A DNA stretch of 64,000 nt from Dyella sp. C11 (GCF_003121485.1 NZ_QAVX01000002.1:370147-434146); one strand, 5' to 3'. Numbered from the stretch's first letter, positions 1 through 9,819 are shown. The notes: generated by a model not told the origin, from the letters alone. Made by a program: numbers and translations.

Positions 1-487
1 CCGTTTCATCCACCCTGGGGAGGGTCCAAACCCCCGTCACACAAGGCCTTTCAGGGGTTTTTGTGCATTTTCATTTGGACGTCCATACGCCCAGAATGAA
101 ATGCCTTTTCCATTATCTCGATAGCAATAAAACCGCTTAAAACAAGGTGTTTTGGTTTTATTAGCCAAAAATTTCCGTTCATCCGCGTCTCACAAGGCCA
201 GACACATCAATGACATGCGGAGGGGTGGCCGGACGCAGCCTCCAGGATGAACGAAACACGACTGAATTTATTTTTTCGGGACACCCGCCCGAACGACCGC
301 TTCGGCCCTCCCCGACGACCGTCGAAGGCATCGAAGCGGGTCCGATCGCCGTACCGAGGTCGATGCGGAAGAACCTTCCGCTGGCCATCCATCCGCCTGG
401 ATGGCGAATGAGGGAACACGAAAAACGTCGCCGCGTTCACCCCTGCGTTCGCCCTGTCGAAAGACGAAAATCGCCTGGACGTCACTC
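1..487. other. Intergenic stretch without a recognisable gene
   Basis: No frame here looks like a real protein. The first 200 bases are clearly more AT-rich than the rest of the window. A terminator-like hairpin can be drawn at about 28-62 (an AAACCCC arm and a GGGGTTT arm followed by T). A second short hairpin lies at 384-405. Two partial direct copies of CCGTT(T)CATCC followed by CACAAGGCC occur near 1-51 and 176-199. Whatever lies upstream is outside the window. Confidence 0.4.
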
Positions 488-522
488 AAAAAAGACGCCG
501 GCCGCTGCGGGCGGCCGGCGTC
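488..522 (-). terminator. Rho-independent terminator after gcvH
   Basis: A perfect 12-bp GC-rich stem (494-505 with 511-522, five-base loop) is followed on the minus strand by six T residues. It lies just beyond the gcvH stop codon and so would end the gcvT-gcvH transcript. Confidence 0.8.
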
Positions 523-544
523 GGGTAAAGCAAGCGGCAAATGC

Positions 545-940
545 TTAGTGGTCTTCGTTCTCGACCAGGTCGGCATAGGCATCAGCGTCGAGCAGCTCGT
601 TGAGCTCGCCGCGGTCGCTGGCACGAACCAGGAAGATCCAGCCATCGCCGAAGGCGTCTTCGTTGATGGTTTCGGGCTTGTCGTTCAACGTTTCGTTGAC
701 GGCAACGATCTCGCCGGACACCGGGCTGTAGATGTCGGAAGCGGCCTTGACCGATTCGACCACGGCCACGCCGTGACCCGCCTGCACGCTCGCGCCGATC
801 TCCGGCAGTTCGACGTAAACCAGGTCACCGAGCTGGCCCTGGGCATGGTCGGAGATGCCCACGCGAACCAGGCCATCGTCTTCGACGCGGGCCCACTCGT
901 GGGACTTGAGGAATTTCAGATCGCCGGGAATCTCGCTCAT
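545..940 (-). CDS. gcvH: Glycine cleavage system H protein
   Basis: Encodes 131 aa, the normal length for the lipoyl carrier of the glycine cleavage complex. It shuttles the aminomethyl group from the P protein to the T protein and then to lipoamide dehydrogenase, in the cytoplasm. The conserved lipoylation region is visible ([20 protein letters not shown], about residues 55-74), with the modifiable lysine in ESVKAASD. The N-terminal [20 protein letters not shown] is also typical. The gene lies 103 bp downstream of gcvT on the same strand, so the two are probably co-transcribed. gcvP, encoding the decarboxylase subunit, is not in this window. Confidence 0.97.
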   Translation of the reverse strand: MSEIPGDLKFLKSHEWARVEDDGLVRVGISDHAQGQLGDLVYVELPEIGASVQAGHGVAVVESVKAASDIYSPVSGEIVAVNETLNDKPETINEDAFGDGWIFLVRASDRGELNELLDADAYADLVENEDH

Positions 941-1043
941 GATCAGATCCAGTCGTTGATGTGGGTCGTGGATGGAGCGGCAATTCTATCCGCTTCAAAG
1001 GATGGGCAACACGGGCCTCGCCCGCGTGCGATGAAAGCTGAGG

Positions 1044-2144
1044 TCAGATGCCTTCGCAGGGCTGGCCGTCGCGCACGAAGGGATATTTGACCAGGCGCAC
1101 GGGCACTTCCTTGCCGCGGATATCCACGCGCACGTCGCCCGCCTCGCCGGTGGGAATGCGTGCAAACGCCACGGCCTTGCCAAGGGTCGGCGCGAAGCTG
1201 CCGGAAAGGATTTCGCCGTTGCCGTTCGCGGTCAGCACGACCTGGCCGTGACGCAGCACGCCCTTGTCGTCGAGCACCAGGCCGACCATCACGCGCTTTA
1301 CACCTTCCGCCTTCTGCGCCTCGAGCGCCTTGCGGCCGATGAAGTCACGGCCTTCGTCGAGTGCGATGGTCCAGCCGAGGTTGGCTTCCCACGGTGACAC
1401 CGTGTCGTCCATGTCCTGGCCGTAGAGATTCATGCCCGCTTCCAGGCGCAGCGTGTCGCGCGCGCCCAGGCCGGCCGGCGCAACGCCCGCATCGGCGAGT
1501 GCCTGCCACAGCGCCACGGCGTGTTCCTGCGGCACGATGATTTCGAAACCGTCTTCACCCGTGTAGCCCGTGCGCGCCACGAACAGCGGCATGCCATGCG
1601 GGCCCTGCGCAGCGGCGGCGGCGAACTTGCCGAGCTTCTTGATGCGCTCGTGATCAACCTCGGCCAGCAGGCCGATGACCTTGCTGCGGGCGTTGGGACC
1701 CTGCACGGCGATCATGGCGAAGTCGGGACGCTCCTTCACCTCGACACCGAAGGCCTTGGCCTGCTTTTCGATCCACGCAAGGTCTTTCTCGCGGGTGGCG
1801 GCATTCACCACCAGGCGGAAGAACTCTTCGCCCAGGAAGTAGACGATCAGGTCGTCGATGACGCCGCCCTGCTCGTTGAGCATGCACGAGTACAGCGCCT
1901 TGCCCTGCACCTTCAGCTTGTCGACGCTGTTGGCGAGCAGGTGGCGCAGGAATTCGCGCGTGCGGGCGCCGTGCAGGTCCACCACGGTCATGTGCGACAC
2001 GTCGAACATGCCGGCGTCGCGGCGAACGACATGGTGTTCCTCGATCTGCGAGCCGTAGTTGATCGGCATGTCCCAGCCGCCGAAATCGACCATGCGCGCG
2101 CCGAGCGCACGATGGGTTTCATTGAGTACGGTCTTCTCGGTCAT
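1044..2144 (-). CDS. gcvT: Glycine cleavage system aminomethyltransferase (T protein)
   Basis: Encodes 366 aa, the usual size for GcvT, which transfers the methylene group from the H-protein aminomethyl arm to tetrahydrofolate and releases ammonia. Recognisable features are the N-terminal [14 protein letters not shown], the folate-site region [19 protein letters not shown], and the C-terminal beta-barrel with [15 protein letters not shown]. The ATG start gives the standard N-terminus ([19 protein letters not shown]). It is the first gene of a gcvT-gcvH unit. The 206 bp upstream, between it and the cysNC 3' end, must hold its promoter. No glycine riboswitch was recognised there by eye. Confidence 0.97.
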   Translation of the reverse strand: MTEKTVLNETHRALGARMVDFGGWDMPINYGSQIEEHHVVRRDAGMFDVSHMTVVDLHGARTREFLRHLLANSVDKLKVQGKALYSCMLNEQGGVIDDLIVYFLGEEFFRLVVNAATREKDLAWIEKQAKAFGVEVKERPDFAMIAVQGPNARSKVIGLLAEVDHERIKKLGKFAAAAAQGPHGMPLFVARTGYTGEDGFEIIVPQEHAVALWQALADAGVAPAGLGARDTLRLEAGMNLYGQDMDDTVSPWEANLGWTIALDEGRDFIGRKALEAQKAEGVKRVMVGLVLDDKGVLRHGQVVLTANGNGEILSGSFAPTLGKAVAFARIPTGEAGDVRVDIRGKEVPVRLVKYPFVRDGQPCEGI

Positions 2145-2350
2145 CGCAGTGGTGCCTTGGGGAAAGGACCATTATCGCCGGCCGCGCCGATACATTCCAA
2201 GCCAAGCGGAATGCGCACTTACCGTGCGTTGGCGTATCGCAACAGCATCGTGCGGCGCAGCATGTGCGAGGCGAGCGGGCTGTCTTGTCGCAAGGACGAA
2301 TGCGCCGCCCCATGCTACCGGAGCGGCGCCTGATCGCCCGCGGTGAACGT

Positions 2351-4234
2351 TTAGTGCCTGGAGTCCGTCTGCCCCGAAAGGAGCTGTTCCACCACTTGTT
2401 CGGCCAACTGCTCGGGACGCAGGCCCGAGGTGCGCAGGCGCAGCTCGGCGTCATCGGGTACTTCGTAAGGTGAATCGATGCCGGTGAAGGTGAGGATTTC
2501 ACCCGCGCGCGCCTTGCGGTAAAGACCCTTTGGATCGCGCCGTTCGCACTCTTCCAGCGTCGTATCCACGAACACCTCGACGAACTCGCCCTGGCCAAAC
2601 AGGCTGCGGGCGAAGCGGCGTTCGCTCTGGAAGGGCGAGATGACGCATACCAGCACGATCAGGCCGGCATCGACCATCAGGTGGGCAACCTCGGCGACGC
2701 GACGCACGTTCTCCACGCGAGCCTCGGGCGTGAAGCCCAGATCTTTATTGAGGCCGTGCCGCAGGTTGTCCCCGTCCAGCATATAGGTGTGATAACCGAG
2801 CGAATGCAGGCGGCGCTCGACGAGGTTGGCGATGGTCGACTTGCCCGCGCCGGAAAGACCGGTGAACCACAGGCAGCGCGGCTGCTGGCCCTTGCTGACG
2901 CTGCGCGCGTCCTTGTTGAGGTCAGTGTGCTGCCAGTGCACGTTGGTGGCACGACGCAGCGCGAAATCGAGCATGCCGCAACCGACCGTGGCATTCGTGG
3001 TGCGATCGATCAGGATGAATGCACCCAGCGTGCGGTTGGCCTCGTATGACTCGAACGCAATGGCATGGTCGAGATCGATGTTGCAGTAACCCACCTCGTT
3101 GAGGTCGAGGCGGCGGGCCGCCAGCTCGGCCTGGGTATTCACATCCACCTTGTGCTTGATCGAGGTGACGCGCGCATTCACCGTGCGCGACCCGATCTTC
3201 AGCCAGTAGGCGCGATTCGGCAGCAGGGGTTCATCGCCCATCCACAGGATGTGCGCGGCGAACTGATCGGCCACCGGCGCGGGACGCAGTGCGTCGGCGA
3301 TCACGTCGCCTCGGCTCACGTCGATCTCGCGATCCAGCGTCAGCGTCACCGCCTGCCCGACCGTCGCCTCCTGGAGATCACCGTCCGCCGTCACGATGCG
3401 CTCGACCCGCGCCCGGCGCATGGCGGGTTGCACCACCACTTCCGCGCCCACCGCGAGCTTGCCGCCGCAGATCGTGCCTGCGTAACCGCGGAACGATGCA
3501 TCCGGTCGGTTCACCCACTGGACCGGCATCCGGAAATCCACACCCTGCGCGACGGCAGTGTCGGCCGCCTCCAGCAGCTCCACCAGCGTGGGGCCCTGGT
3601 ACCAGGGCATGCGCGTCGACGGCTTGCCTACGTTGTCGCCCGTGGGCGCCACCACCGGCAGGCAGTGCACCGTGGTGATGCCCAGCTGCACGGCGAGTTC
3701 ACGGTACTCATGGGCGATGGCTGCGTAGATGTCCTCGCGGCAATCGACCAGGTCCATCTTGTTCACCGCCAGCACCACCTGGCGGATGCCCATGAGGGCG
3801 CAGATGTAACTGTGCCGGCGCGTCTGCGGCAGCAGGCCCTTGCGCGCATCCACCAGCACCACCGCCAGCTGCGCCGTGGAGGCGCCCGTGGCCATGTTGC
3901 GGGTGTACTGCTCGTGCCCGGGGCAGTCCGCCACGATGAAGCTGCGTCGCGACGTATGGAAGTAGCGGTATGCCACGTCGATGGTGATGCCCTGCTGGCG
4001 CTCGGCGTCGAGGCCATCGGTGAGCAGGGAGAAATCCAGTGCGTCCGGCGCATCGGCATGCAGCTTGCGGCTGTCGCGTGCCAGGGCGGCGAGCTGGTCT
4101 TCAGGCACCATGCCGGCGTCGTAGAGCAGGCGACCCAGCAAGGTGCTCTTGCCGTCGTCGACGCTGCCACAGGTAATGAAGCGAAGCAGGTTGGTCTCTT
4201 CCGAGACGGTCGGGATGACGTCCACGGCGGCCAT
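2351..4234 (-). CDS. cysNC: Bifunctional sulfate adenylyltransferase subunit 1 / adenylylsulfate kinase
   Basis: A 627-aa fusion of CysN and CysC. Residues 1 to about 430 form the GTPase CysN: P-loop GSVDDGKS at 23-30, DCPGH at 103-107 and NKMD at 158-161. From about 448 to the end is APS kinase CysC, with P-loop GLSGAGKST at about 459. The protein makes APS with CysD and phosphorylates it to PAPS. The start codon overlaps the cysD stop by one base (TGATG), so the two are translationally coupled. PAPS feeds assimilatory sulfate reduction and is also the donor for sulfotransferases; one such enzyme is encoded at 33.0-34.5 kb. The fused form is common in Xanthomonadales. Confidence 0.97.
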   Translation of the reverse strand: MAAVDVIPTVSEETNLLRFITCGSVDDGKSTLLGRLLYDAGMVPEDQLAALARDSRKLHADAPDALDFSLLTDGLDAERQQGITIDVAYRYFHTSRRSFIVADCPGHEQYTRNMATGASTAQLAVVLVDARKGLLPQTRRHSYICALMGIRQVVLAVNKMDLVDCREDIYAAIAHEYRELAVQLGITTVHCLPVVAPTGDNVGKPSTRMPWYQGPTLVELLEAADTAVAQGVDFRMPVQWVNRPDASFRGYAGTICGGKLAVGAEVVVQPAMRRARVERIVTADGDLQEATVGQAVTLTLDREIDVSRGDVIADALRPAPVADQFAAHILWMGDEPLLPNRAYWLKIGSRTVNARVTSIKHKVDVNTQAELAARRLDLNEVGYCNIDLDHAIAFESYEANRTLGAFILIDRTTNATVGCGMLDFALRRATNVHWQHTDLNKDARSVSKGQQPRCLWFTGLSGAGKSTIANLVERRLHSLGYHTYMLDGDNLRHGLNKDLGFTPEARVENVRRVAEVAHLMVDAGLIVLVCVISPFQSERRFARSLFGQGEFVEVFVDTTLEECERRDPKGLYRKARAGEILTFTGIDSPYEVPDDAELRLRTSGLRPEQLAEQVVEQLLSGQTDSRH

Positions 4235-5136
4235 CAGAAGTAGCCCTCCTGCTTCTTGCGCTCCATCGAGGCATTGCCGTCGTTGTCGATCACCCGGCCT
4301 TGTCGCTCGGAACTGCGCGATGCAGCCATCTCGTCGATGATCTTGTCCAGCGTGTCCGCCGTGGATTCCACCGCACCCGTGAGCGGGTAGCAGCCCAGCG
4401 TGCGGAAACGCACGTCGCGCATTTCCACCTTTTCACCCTCACGCAAGGTGAAGCGCTCGTCGTCGACCATGATCAGGGCGCCCTCGCGCTCCACCACCGG
4501 ACGCGGCTTGGCGAAATACAGCGGCACCACCGGAATGCCTTCGCGGCGGATGTAGTGCCACACGTCCATTTCCGTCCAGTTGGACAGCGGGAACACGCGC
4601 ACGCTCTCGCCCTTCTGGATCTGCGTGTTGAAGGTGTGCCACAGCTCCGGTCGTTGCTGCTTTGGGTCCCAGCGATGCTGCGCGTTGCGGAACGAGAACA
4701 CGCGCTCCTTGGCGCGGGACTTCTCCTCGTCACGACGGGCGCCGCCAATGGCGGCATCGAAAGCGTACTTGTCCAGCGCCTGCTTCAGCGCCACGGTCTT
4801 CATCACGTCGGTGTGCACGGCCGAGCCATGCGTGAGCGGCGAGATGCCCTGGCGCACGCCGTCTTCGTTGATGTGGACCAGCACCTCGACGTCGCCATCG
4901 GCCGCCACCTGCTCGCGGAACGCGATCATCTCGCGGAATTTCCAGGTGGTATCCACGTGCAGCAGCGGCATCGGCGGCCGCGCCGGATAGAACGCCTTGC
5001 GCAGCAGATGCAGCAGGACGGAGGAATCCTTGCCGATGGAATACAGCATCACCGGGCGCTCGAACGCCGCGGCGGTTTCACGAAAAATGTGGATGCTCTC
5101 GGCTTCGAGGGCGTCCAGATGGGACATGGAAGTCAT
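4234..5136 (-). CDS. cysD: Sulfate adenylyltransferase subunit 2
   Basis: Encodes about 300 aa of ATP sulfurylase catalytic subunit, close to the roughly 302 aa usual for CysD. The PAPS-reductase-fold pyrophosphatase loop is visible ([20 protein letters not shown]), as are [12 protein letters not shown] and [20 protein letters not shown]. The frame stays open further upstream to an ATG at 5229, but family alignment begins at [15 protein letters not shown] therefore place the start at 5136, with 5127 as an alternative; neither has a strong Shine-Dalgarno. It is the first gene of a cysD-cysNC operon. Its promoter must lie in the gap shared with the divergent transporter operon. Confidence 0.93.
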   Translation of the reverse strand: MTSMSHLDALEAESIHIFRETAAAFERPVMLYSIGKDSSVLLHLLRKAFYPARPPMPLLHVDTTWKFREMIAFREQVAADGDVEVLVHINEDGVRQGISPLTHGSAVHTDVMKTVALKQALDKYAFDAAIGGARRDEEKSRAKERVFSFRNAQHRWDPKQQRPELWHTFNTQIQKGESVRVFPLSNWTEMDVWHYIRREGIPVVPLYFAKPRPVVEREGALIMVDDERFTLREGEKVEMRDVRFRTLGCYPLTGAVESTADTLDKIIDEMAASRSSERQGRVIDNDGNASMERKKQEGYF

Positions 5137-5313
5137 GCTTGGTGCCACTGGTTTCAGGTGTGCCGGGTGCCTGGAAGCACGCGGTCGATGGATCAATCTA
5201 GCGGAAAATCGCGGCCCGGACAGCGCCACGGGCCGCAGAGCGTAAGGAAACGCTTCAGGTCGCCCACCGATGACTCACCATCATTTCGTCACCTGAGCCA
5301 CGTAAGACTCCAC

Positions 5314-5319
5314 TACTAT
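5314..5319 (+). promoter_or_regulatory. Possible -10 element for the MCE transporter operon
   Basis: TACTAT lies eight bases before the mlaE ATG at 5328, and no Shine-Dalgarno is visible. If this is a -10 box, transcription would begin at or next to the start codon, giving a leaderless mRNA. No convincing -35 box is present, so this is weak. Confidence 0.2.
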
Positions 5320-5327
5320 CCCGCCCC

Positions 5328-6473
5328 ATGAGCACATCGATGGCGACAGGAAGCGCACAACTCGATGCCACGGCCCAGCCCCCACGCCTGCGCGTGGCTG
5401 GCGACTGGACGTTGCCTCACTACGCTGCGCTGGAGCGCGTGGTCAACGGCCTGAAGAGCCGGCTGGACAGCCAGACACCCATCGACCTGAGCGCACTTGG
5501 CGCGCTGGACACCGCTGGCGCGGCGCTGCTGGCGGGCTTGCTCGGCGCAGCGCGACTGGGCGACCTGGCCACGGATGACCCCACCCTGCCGCCGGCACAG
5601 CGCGCCCTGCTGCAGACCGTCGGCAAGGCCATGGCCGGCCATGTGCAACCGAAGGTCTCGCCCCGCCACAACAGCGTGACCGACGTGCTCGCGCGCATCG
5701 GCGCCGCGATGGAACACATCTGGCACCAGCAGATACAGCTGCTGGGTTTTGTCGGCCTGACGCTGCAGACGCTGGCGCAGACCGTCTGGCGCCCCCGCCG
5801 CTGGCGCGTCACCTCGCTGGTGGCGCACATGGAGGAAACCGGCCTGGATGCGGTGCCCATCGTGGTGCTGCTCACCTTCATGGTCGGCGCGGTGGGGGCC
5901 TTCCTCGGCTCGACCGTGTTGGCCGATTTCGGCGCCACCATCTACACGGTGGACCTGGTCGCGTTGTCCTTCCTGCGCGAATTCGCCGTGCTGCGTACCG
6001 CCATCCTGCTGGCCGGCCGCACCGCCAGCGCGGTCACGGCGCAAATCGGCTCGATGAAGGCGAACGAGGAAATCGACGCCATTCGTGCATTGGGCCTCGA
6101 CCCGATGGAATTGCTGGTGCTGCCGCGCGTGCTCGCCATGCTCGCCTCGATGCCCATGCTCACCTTTCTCGCCATGATCGCCGGCCTGATCGGCGGCGGC
6201 CTGGTGTGTGCGCTGGTGCTGGGCATCCCGCCGGTGATGTTCATCAATCTGGTCAAGACGGATATCGGCGTACGCCACTTTCTGGTCGGCATTGCCAAGG
6301 CGCCCGTGTTCGCTTTCCTCATCGCGGTCATCGGATGCCTGGAAGGCTTCAAGGTCACCGGCAGCGCCGAATCGGTGGGTGAACACACCACTTCGAGCGT
6401 GGTGCAGTCGATCTTCGTGGTGATCCTGCTCGATGCCGTCGCCGCGCTGTTCTATATGGAGATGGGCTGGTGA
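5328..6473 (+). CDS. mlaE: MlaE-family lipid transporter permease with fused N-terminal STAS (MlaB-like) domain
   Basis: Encodes 381 aa. Residues 1 to about 105 look like a STAS/MlaB-type domain (PPRLRVAGDWTL, then PIDLSALGALDTAGAALL). From about 125 it is a typical MlaE/YrbE inner-membrane permease with five or so membrane segments and the family stretch GSTVLADFGA, TAQIGSMKANEEIDAIRALG. It would form the membrane core of an ABC transporter moving phospholipids or other hydrophobic molecules between inner and outer membrane. In E. coli MlaB is a separate small protein; here it is fused. The gene overlaps the ATPase gene by four bases. Confidence 0.92.
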   Translation: MSTSMATGSAQLDATAQPPRLRVAGDWTLPHYAALERVVNGLKSRLDSQTPIDLSALGALDTAGAALLAGLLGAARLGDLATDDPTLPPAQRALLQTVGKAMAGHVQPKVSPRHNSVTDVLARIGAAMEHIWHQQIQLLGFVGLTLQTLAQTVWRPRRWRVTSLVAHMEETGLDAVPIVVLLTFMVGAVGAFLGSTVLADFGATIYTVDLVALSFLREFAVLRTAILLAGRTASAVTAQIGSMKANEEIDAIRALGLDPMELLVLPRVLAMLASMPMLTFLAMIAGLIGGGLVCALVLGIPPVMFINLVKTDIGVRHFLVGIAKAPVFAFLIAVIGCLEGFKVTGSAESVGEHTTSSVVQSIFVVILLDAVAALFYMEMGW

Positions 6474-7285
6474 ACGCCGTGGCCAAGCCGCAACCGGCAA
6501 CCAATGTCATCGAGGTTCGCGACCTCGTGAACCGCTTCGGCACGCAGACGGTGCACGAGCATCTGGATCTGGACGTGCACCGCGGCGAAATCCTGGGCGT
6601 GGTCGGTGGATCGGGCACGGGCAAATCCGTGCTCCTGCGCAGCATCGTGGGATTGCAGCGCCCCACGTCGGGACAGGTCCGCGTCTTCGGCCAGGATCTG
6701 CTCGCCCTGCCACCCGAACAACGCTCGCGCCTGGAGCGCCGCTTCGGCGTGCTGTTCCAGAACGGCGCGCTGTTCTCCTCGCTCAACGTGGTGGAGAACG
6801 TGGCGATGCCGCTGATCGAGCATGCCGGCCTCTCGCGTTCGGATGCGCAGCAGCTGGGCAGCGTGAAGCTCGCGCTTGCCGGATTGCCGGTGGGCACCGA
6901 AGCCAAATATCCCTCCGAACTTTCCGGCGGCATGGTCAAGCGCGCGGCGCTGGCCCGCGCGCTGTCGCTCGATCCGGAAATCCTTTTCCTGGACGAACCC
7001 ACCGCCGGCCTCGACCCCATCGGCGCAGCGGCGTTCGACCAGTTGATCCTGACCCTGCGCGACGCCCTGGGCCTGACGGTTTTCCTCGTCACGCACGACC
7101 TGGACACGCTTTACACCATCTGCGATCGCGTGGCCGTGCTCTCGCAGAAGAAGGTGCTGGTGGTAGGCCCGCTCGACGAGGTAGCCGAATACCCCGATCC
7201 GTGGGTGCAAGCCTATTTCCACGGCCCGCGCGGTCGTGCCGCCGAAGAAGCGCACGAGCGCGATTCATCCCCCGAGGTGCAGTGA
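6470..7285 (+). CDS. mlaF: ABC transporter ATP-binding protein, MlaF family
   Basis: A 271-aa ABC ATPase. Walker A is GGSGTGKS at 46-53, the Q-loop is in VLFQNGALFSSL at about 94-105, the signature is LSGGM at 151-155, and Walker B DEPTAGLDP spans 175-183. The switch histidine is in VTHD. NGALFSSL after the Q-loop is characteristic of MlaF/MKL importer ATPases. It energises the MlaE permease. It overlaps mlaE by four bases and ends one base before the mlaD ATG, a tight operon. Confidence 0.95.
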   Translation: MNAVAKPQPATNVIEVRDLVNRFGTQTVHEHLDLDVHRGEILGVVGGSGTGKSVLLRSIVGLQRPTSGQVRVFGQDLLALPPEQRSRLERRFGVLFQNGALFSSLNVVENVAMPLIEHAGLSRSDAQQLGSVKLALAGLPVGTEAKYPSELSGGMVKRAALARALSLDPEILFLDEPTAGLDPIGAAAFDQLILTLRDALGLTVFLVTHDLDTLYTICDRVAVLSQKKVLVVGPLDEVAEYPDPWVQAYFHGPRGRAAEEAHERDSSPEVQ

Positions 7286-7286
7286 C

Positions 7287-8225
7287 ATGGAAACGCGTGC
7301 CCATCACGTACTCATAGGCCTGTTCACGGTGATCGTGGTCGGTGCCGCCCTGCTGTTCGCGCTGTGGCTGGCCAAGTCCAGCTCGGATCGCCAGTTCGCC
7401 GAATACCAGGTGGTGTTCAACGAAGCGGTGAGCGGGCTCTCCCAGGGCAGCGCCGTGCAATACAACGGCATCAAGGTCGGCGACGTGGTCCAGCTGAAGC
7501 TCGATCCGCAGGATCCGCGCAAGGTGCTGGCCCGCATTCGCGTGGGCGGCGACACGCCAGTGAAGCAGGACACGCATGCCAAGCTCACCCTGACCGGCGT
7601 GACCGGCCTCTCCATCATCCAGCTCAGCGGCGGCTCGCCGGCAAGCCCCGCACTGGAATCGAAGGATGGCCAGCTGCCGGTGATCGTGGCCGATCCCTCG
7701 CCACTCAGTCGCATCCTTGCCAACGGCGAAGACCTGGTCACCAACATCAACGAAGTGGTGGCCAAGGCCAACATGTTGCTGTCCACCGAAAACACGGAGC
7801 ACATCAGCCGCACGCTGGAGCATCTGGATCAGGCAACGGGCGCCATTGCCGGCGAGCGCGACGACATCCGCCAGCTGCTGCAGCAACTGGCGCTGGCCAG
7901 CAAGCAGGCCAACGAAACGCTGGCCAAGACCGATCAGCTCATCAGCAGCGCCAACGGTCTTGTCGACAACCAGGGGCGCGCCACGCTGGACAGCGCGCGC
8001 AATGCAATGGCCTCGCTTGAACGCTCCACCGCGGATATCGACCGCATGCTCAGCGACAACCGCGCCGCCATCAACGGCGGCCTGCAGGGCTTCAGCGAAC
8101 TGGGGCCGGCCGTGCGCGAACTGCGCGACGCCGCCGGTTCGCTGCGCGGCATCTCGCGACGTCTCGACGACAACCCGGCGGGCTTTCTGCTCGGCCGCGA
8201 ACGCAGCAAGGAGTTTGAGCCATGA
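7287..8225 (+). CDS. mlaD: MCE-domain lipid-binding protein, MlaD family
   Basis: Encodes 312 aa from the ATG at 7287, one base after mlaF; the frame is open further upstream but METRAHHVLIG is the natural N-terminus. A single membrane helix (about residues 8-29) is followed by one MCE domain (about 40-118, including VQYNGIKVGDVVQL and LTLTGVTGLSIIQLSGG). The rest is a long, mostly helical and polar periplasmic tail with repeated leucine-rich stretches. Such a tail is longer than in E. coli MlaD (183 aa) and suggests an extended helical channel or bridge. It would bind lipid in the periplasm for MlaEF. Confidence 0.93.
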   Translation: METRAHHVLIGLFTVIVVGAALLFALWLAKSSSDRQFAEYQVVFNEAVSGLSQGSAVQYNGIKVGDVVQLKLDPQDPRKVLARIRVGGDTPVKQDTHAKLTLTGVTGLSIIQLSGGSPASPALESKDGQLPVIVADPSPLSRILANGEDLVTNINEVVAKANMLLSTENTEHISRTLEHLDQATGAIAGERDDIRQLLQQLALASKQANETLAKTDQLISSANGLVDNQGRATLDSARNAMASLERSTADIDRMLSDNRAAINGGLQGFSELGPAVRELRDAAGSLRGISRRLDDNPAGFLLGRERSKEFEP

Positions 8226-8845
8226 GGTTGCCCATTCGTCTCTCCGCCGTCGTGGCACTCGCGCTGCTCGGCGCCTGCTCGGTGCTGCCCAAGTCGGAGC
8301 CTCAGGACATCTATCGCCTGCCCGAAACACCACTGCCGCGTGACAGCGCGTCGGCGGTGGCGTGGTCGCTGCGCGTGGACTCGCCCAACGCCGAACGCAT
8401 GATCGACAGCTCACGCATCACCGTGCTTCCGCAGGGCGACACCGTGACCGTCTACAAGGGCGCGCGCTGGACCGATTCGGCGACCACGCTGCTGCGCAAC
8501 CGCCTGGTCGATGCATTCCGCGACAACGGCCGTATCGCTGCCATCAGCACCGACGACAGCAGCCTGCAGGCGGATTACTCGCTGTCCGGCGACCTGCGCG
8601 CGTTCCAGTCGGTCTATGAGAACGGGCAGCCCGTGGTGGTGATCCGCTACGACGCGCGGCTGGTGCGCAACAACGGGCTGGCAATCGTGGCAACCAAACG
8701 CTTCGACATTTCACAGCCGGTATCGGGAACGGCCGTGCCGCAGGTGGTGACGGCCTTTGGGCAGGCATCCGATGCACTCGCTGCACAGGTGGTGGCGTGG
8801 ACGTTGCAGCAGCCGCTGGAGGGGCGGGAAGCGGCGAGGCATTGA
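8222..8845 (+). CDS. ABC-type transport auxiliary lipoprotein (PqiC-like)
   Basis: A 207-aa protein with a signal peptide ending in the lipobox LLGAC, so Cys19 is the likely lipidated residue. After it comes the ABC_trans_aux-type fold (IYRLPETPLPRD, WTDSATTLLRNRLVDAFRDN, VVVIRYDARLVRNNG). Proteins of this family are outer-membrane partners of MCE systems such as PqiABC. It overlaps mlaD by four bases and is the last gene of the operon. The soluble shuttle MlaC and lipoprotein MlaA are not encoded here, so the system resembles permease-ATPase-MCE-lipoprotein cassettes more than E. coli mlaFEDCB. Confidence 0.88.
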   Translation: MRLPIRLSAVVALALLGACSVLPKSEPQDIYRLPETPLPRDSASAVAWSLRVDSPNAERMIDSSRITVLPQGDTVTVYKGARWTDSATTLLRNRLVDAFRDNGRIAAISTDDSSLQADYSLSGDLRAFQSVYENGQPVVVIRYDARLVRNNGLAIVATKRFDISQPVSGTAVPQVVTAFGQASDALAAQVVAWTLQQPLEGREAARH

Positions 8846-8959
8846 GTGATGCGGGGGCGGCACAAGTCATGGGCGTGCAGGCACGGTGCCGGCTCCTTCA
8901 CGCGAACTTGCTCATTGCTTTGGCTTCGTCAACACCTCCGCGAGCCCACTGCCTGCCCT

Positions 8960-8993
8960 CCCTAACCGTCTATATTCCCTAACCGTCTACATT
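8960..8993. repeat. Two 17-bp tandem copies next to an inverted repeat
   Basis: CCCTAACCGTCTATATT and CCCTAACCGTCTACATT are adjacent, differ at one position, and are followed at 8994 by CCCTCACCGTCATTCC, a diverged third copy that is also the edge of the large inverted repeat. The rest of the gap from 8846 to 8959 shows no gene or hairpin. Confidence 0.7.
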
Positions 8994-9092
8994 CCCTCAC
9001 CGTCATTCCGGCGAAGGCCGGAATCCAGTGACTTTGTTCTGGACTGCATGAAAGTCTCTGGATTCCGGCCTTCGCCGGAATGACGGTGAGGG
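8994..9092. repeat. REP/BIME-like element with perfect 35-bp inverted arms
   Basis: The arms 8994-9028 and 9058-9092 are perfect reverse complements over 35 bases, separated by 29 bases. Each arm contains its own small palindrome, ATTCCGGCGAAGGCCGGAAT. Related cores occur at 51.1-51.2 and 54.7-54.8 kb, so this is a dispersed repeat family. It lies between the convergent lipoprotein and AlkB-like genes. Confidence 0.9.
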
Positions 9093-9192
9093 GACATGAG
9101 GCCGCACTACGAAAATCCAGCGCCATGGCATCGCCAGACGAGGGAAAGCGAGACCTTGCCTTGAAAGCTCTGCGCCCTCGCCTCTCGAAAAC

Positions 9193-9819
9193 CTACCACC
9201 TCGCCGCATCCACCCAACGAAACGTCAAATTGAGCCGAGGCCCAACCGCCGACGACGTCTTCGGTAGATCGTGCACATAAAGCCGCTGCGTATCGCCCGC
9301 CATGCGCAGCAGACTGCCGTGACCCAGCTCGATACCCATCACATCATGGCGCGCCGCACCCGCGCGTGGCTTCAGCCGAAAACGCCGCACGGCACCCAGG
9401 CTCAGCGATGCAATCACCGGCTGCTTGCCCAGCTCCGGCTCGTTGTCACTGTGCCAACCCATCGAATCACGTCCGTCGCGATAGAGATTGGCCAGCACGC
9501 TGTTGAAGCGCGCATCACAGGCAATCGCCACGCGGTCACGCAGTGCGGCCAGCGCGGGCGTCCACGGATGCGGTTCAAAGCGCGTGCGTGAATACACGTA
9601 GCTGGCTTCCGCATCACCGATCCAGCAACTCAGACGGGGCGAATCCACCTCGCGGCCAAAGACGCGGATGCGGTGGACTTCCCAGGGAATAGACGCCCGC
9701 AGCTCGGCAAGCAAAACGTCGGCTTCGTCGCCGTCGAGCCATTGCGGCCACAGCGACAGCTCACCGCCGGGCAACCGCAACGGCTGCCAGCCGGCGGAGG
9801 TCTGATCGAACAGTCCCAC
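9193..9819 (-). CDS. AlkB-like 2-oxoglutarate/Fe(II)-dependent DNA repair dioxygenase
   Basis: Encodes 208 aa from a GTG at 9819. The frame is open upstream but that part is antisense to the amidase gene, and AAGG precedes the GTG at good spacing. Iron ligands are visible: HxD in GWHSDNE (H123, D125) and the distal His in YVHDLPK (H183). The 2-oxoglutarate arginine is in RLNLTFRWV. ANLYRDGRDSMGWHSDNEPE is typical of ALKBH2/3-like members, which oxidatively remove methyl groups from 1-methyladenine and 3-methylcytosine. It starts 12 bases beyond the amidase stop, so the two are probably co-transcribed. Confidence 0.9.
   Translation of the reverse strand: MGLFDQTSAGWQPLRLPGGELSLWPQWLDGDEADVLLAELRASIPWEVHRIRVFGREVDSPRLSCWIGDAEASYVYSRTRFEPHPWTPALAALRDRVAIACDARFNSVLANLYRDGRDSMGWHSDNEPELGKQPVIASLSLGAVRRFRLKPRAGAARHDVMGIELGHGSLLRMAGDTQRLYVHDLPKTSSAVGPRLNLTFRWVDAARW

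Noticed and set aside
2145..2350. Glycine riboswitch upstream of gcvT
   Set aside because: Looked for because of gene context, but no paired aptamer-like structure could be recognised by eye.
8994..9092. Terminal inverted repeats of an insertion sequence
   Set aside because: Only 29 bases lie between the arms, so there is no room for a transposase gene. A related core recurs at two other sites, as in REP-type elements.
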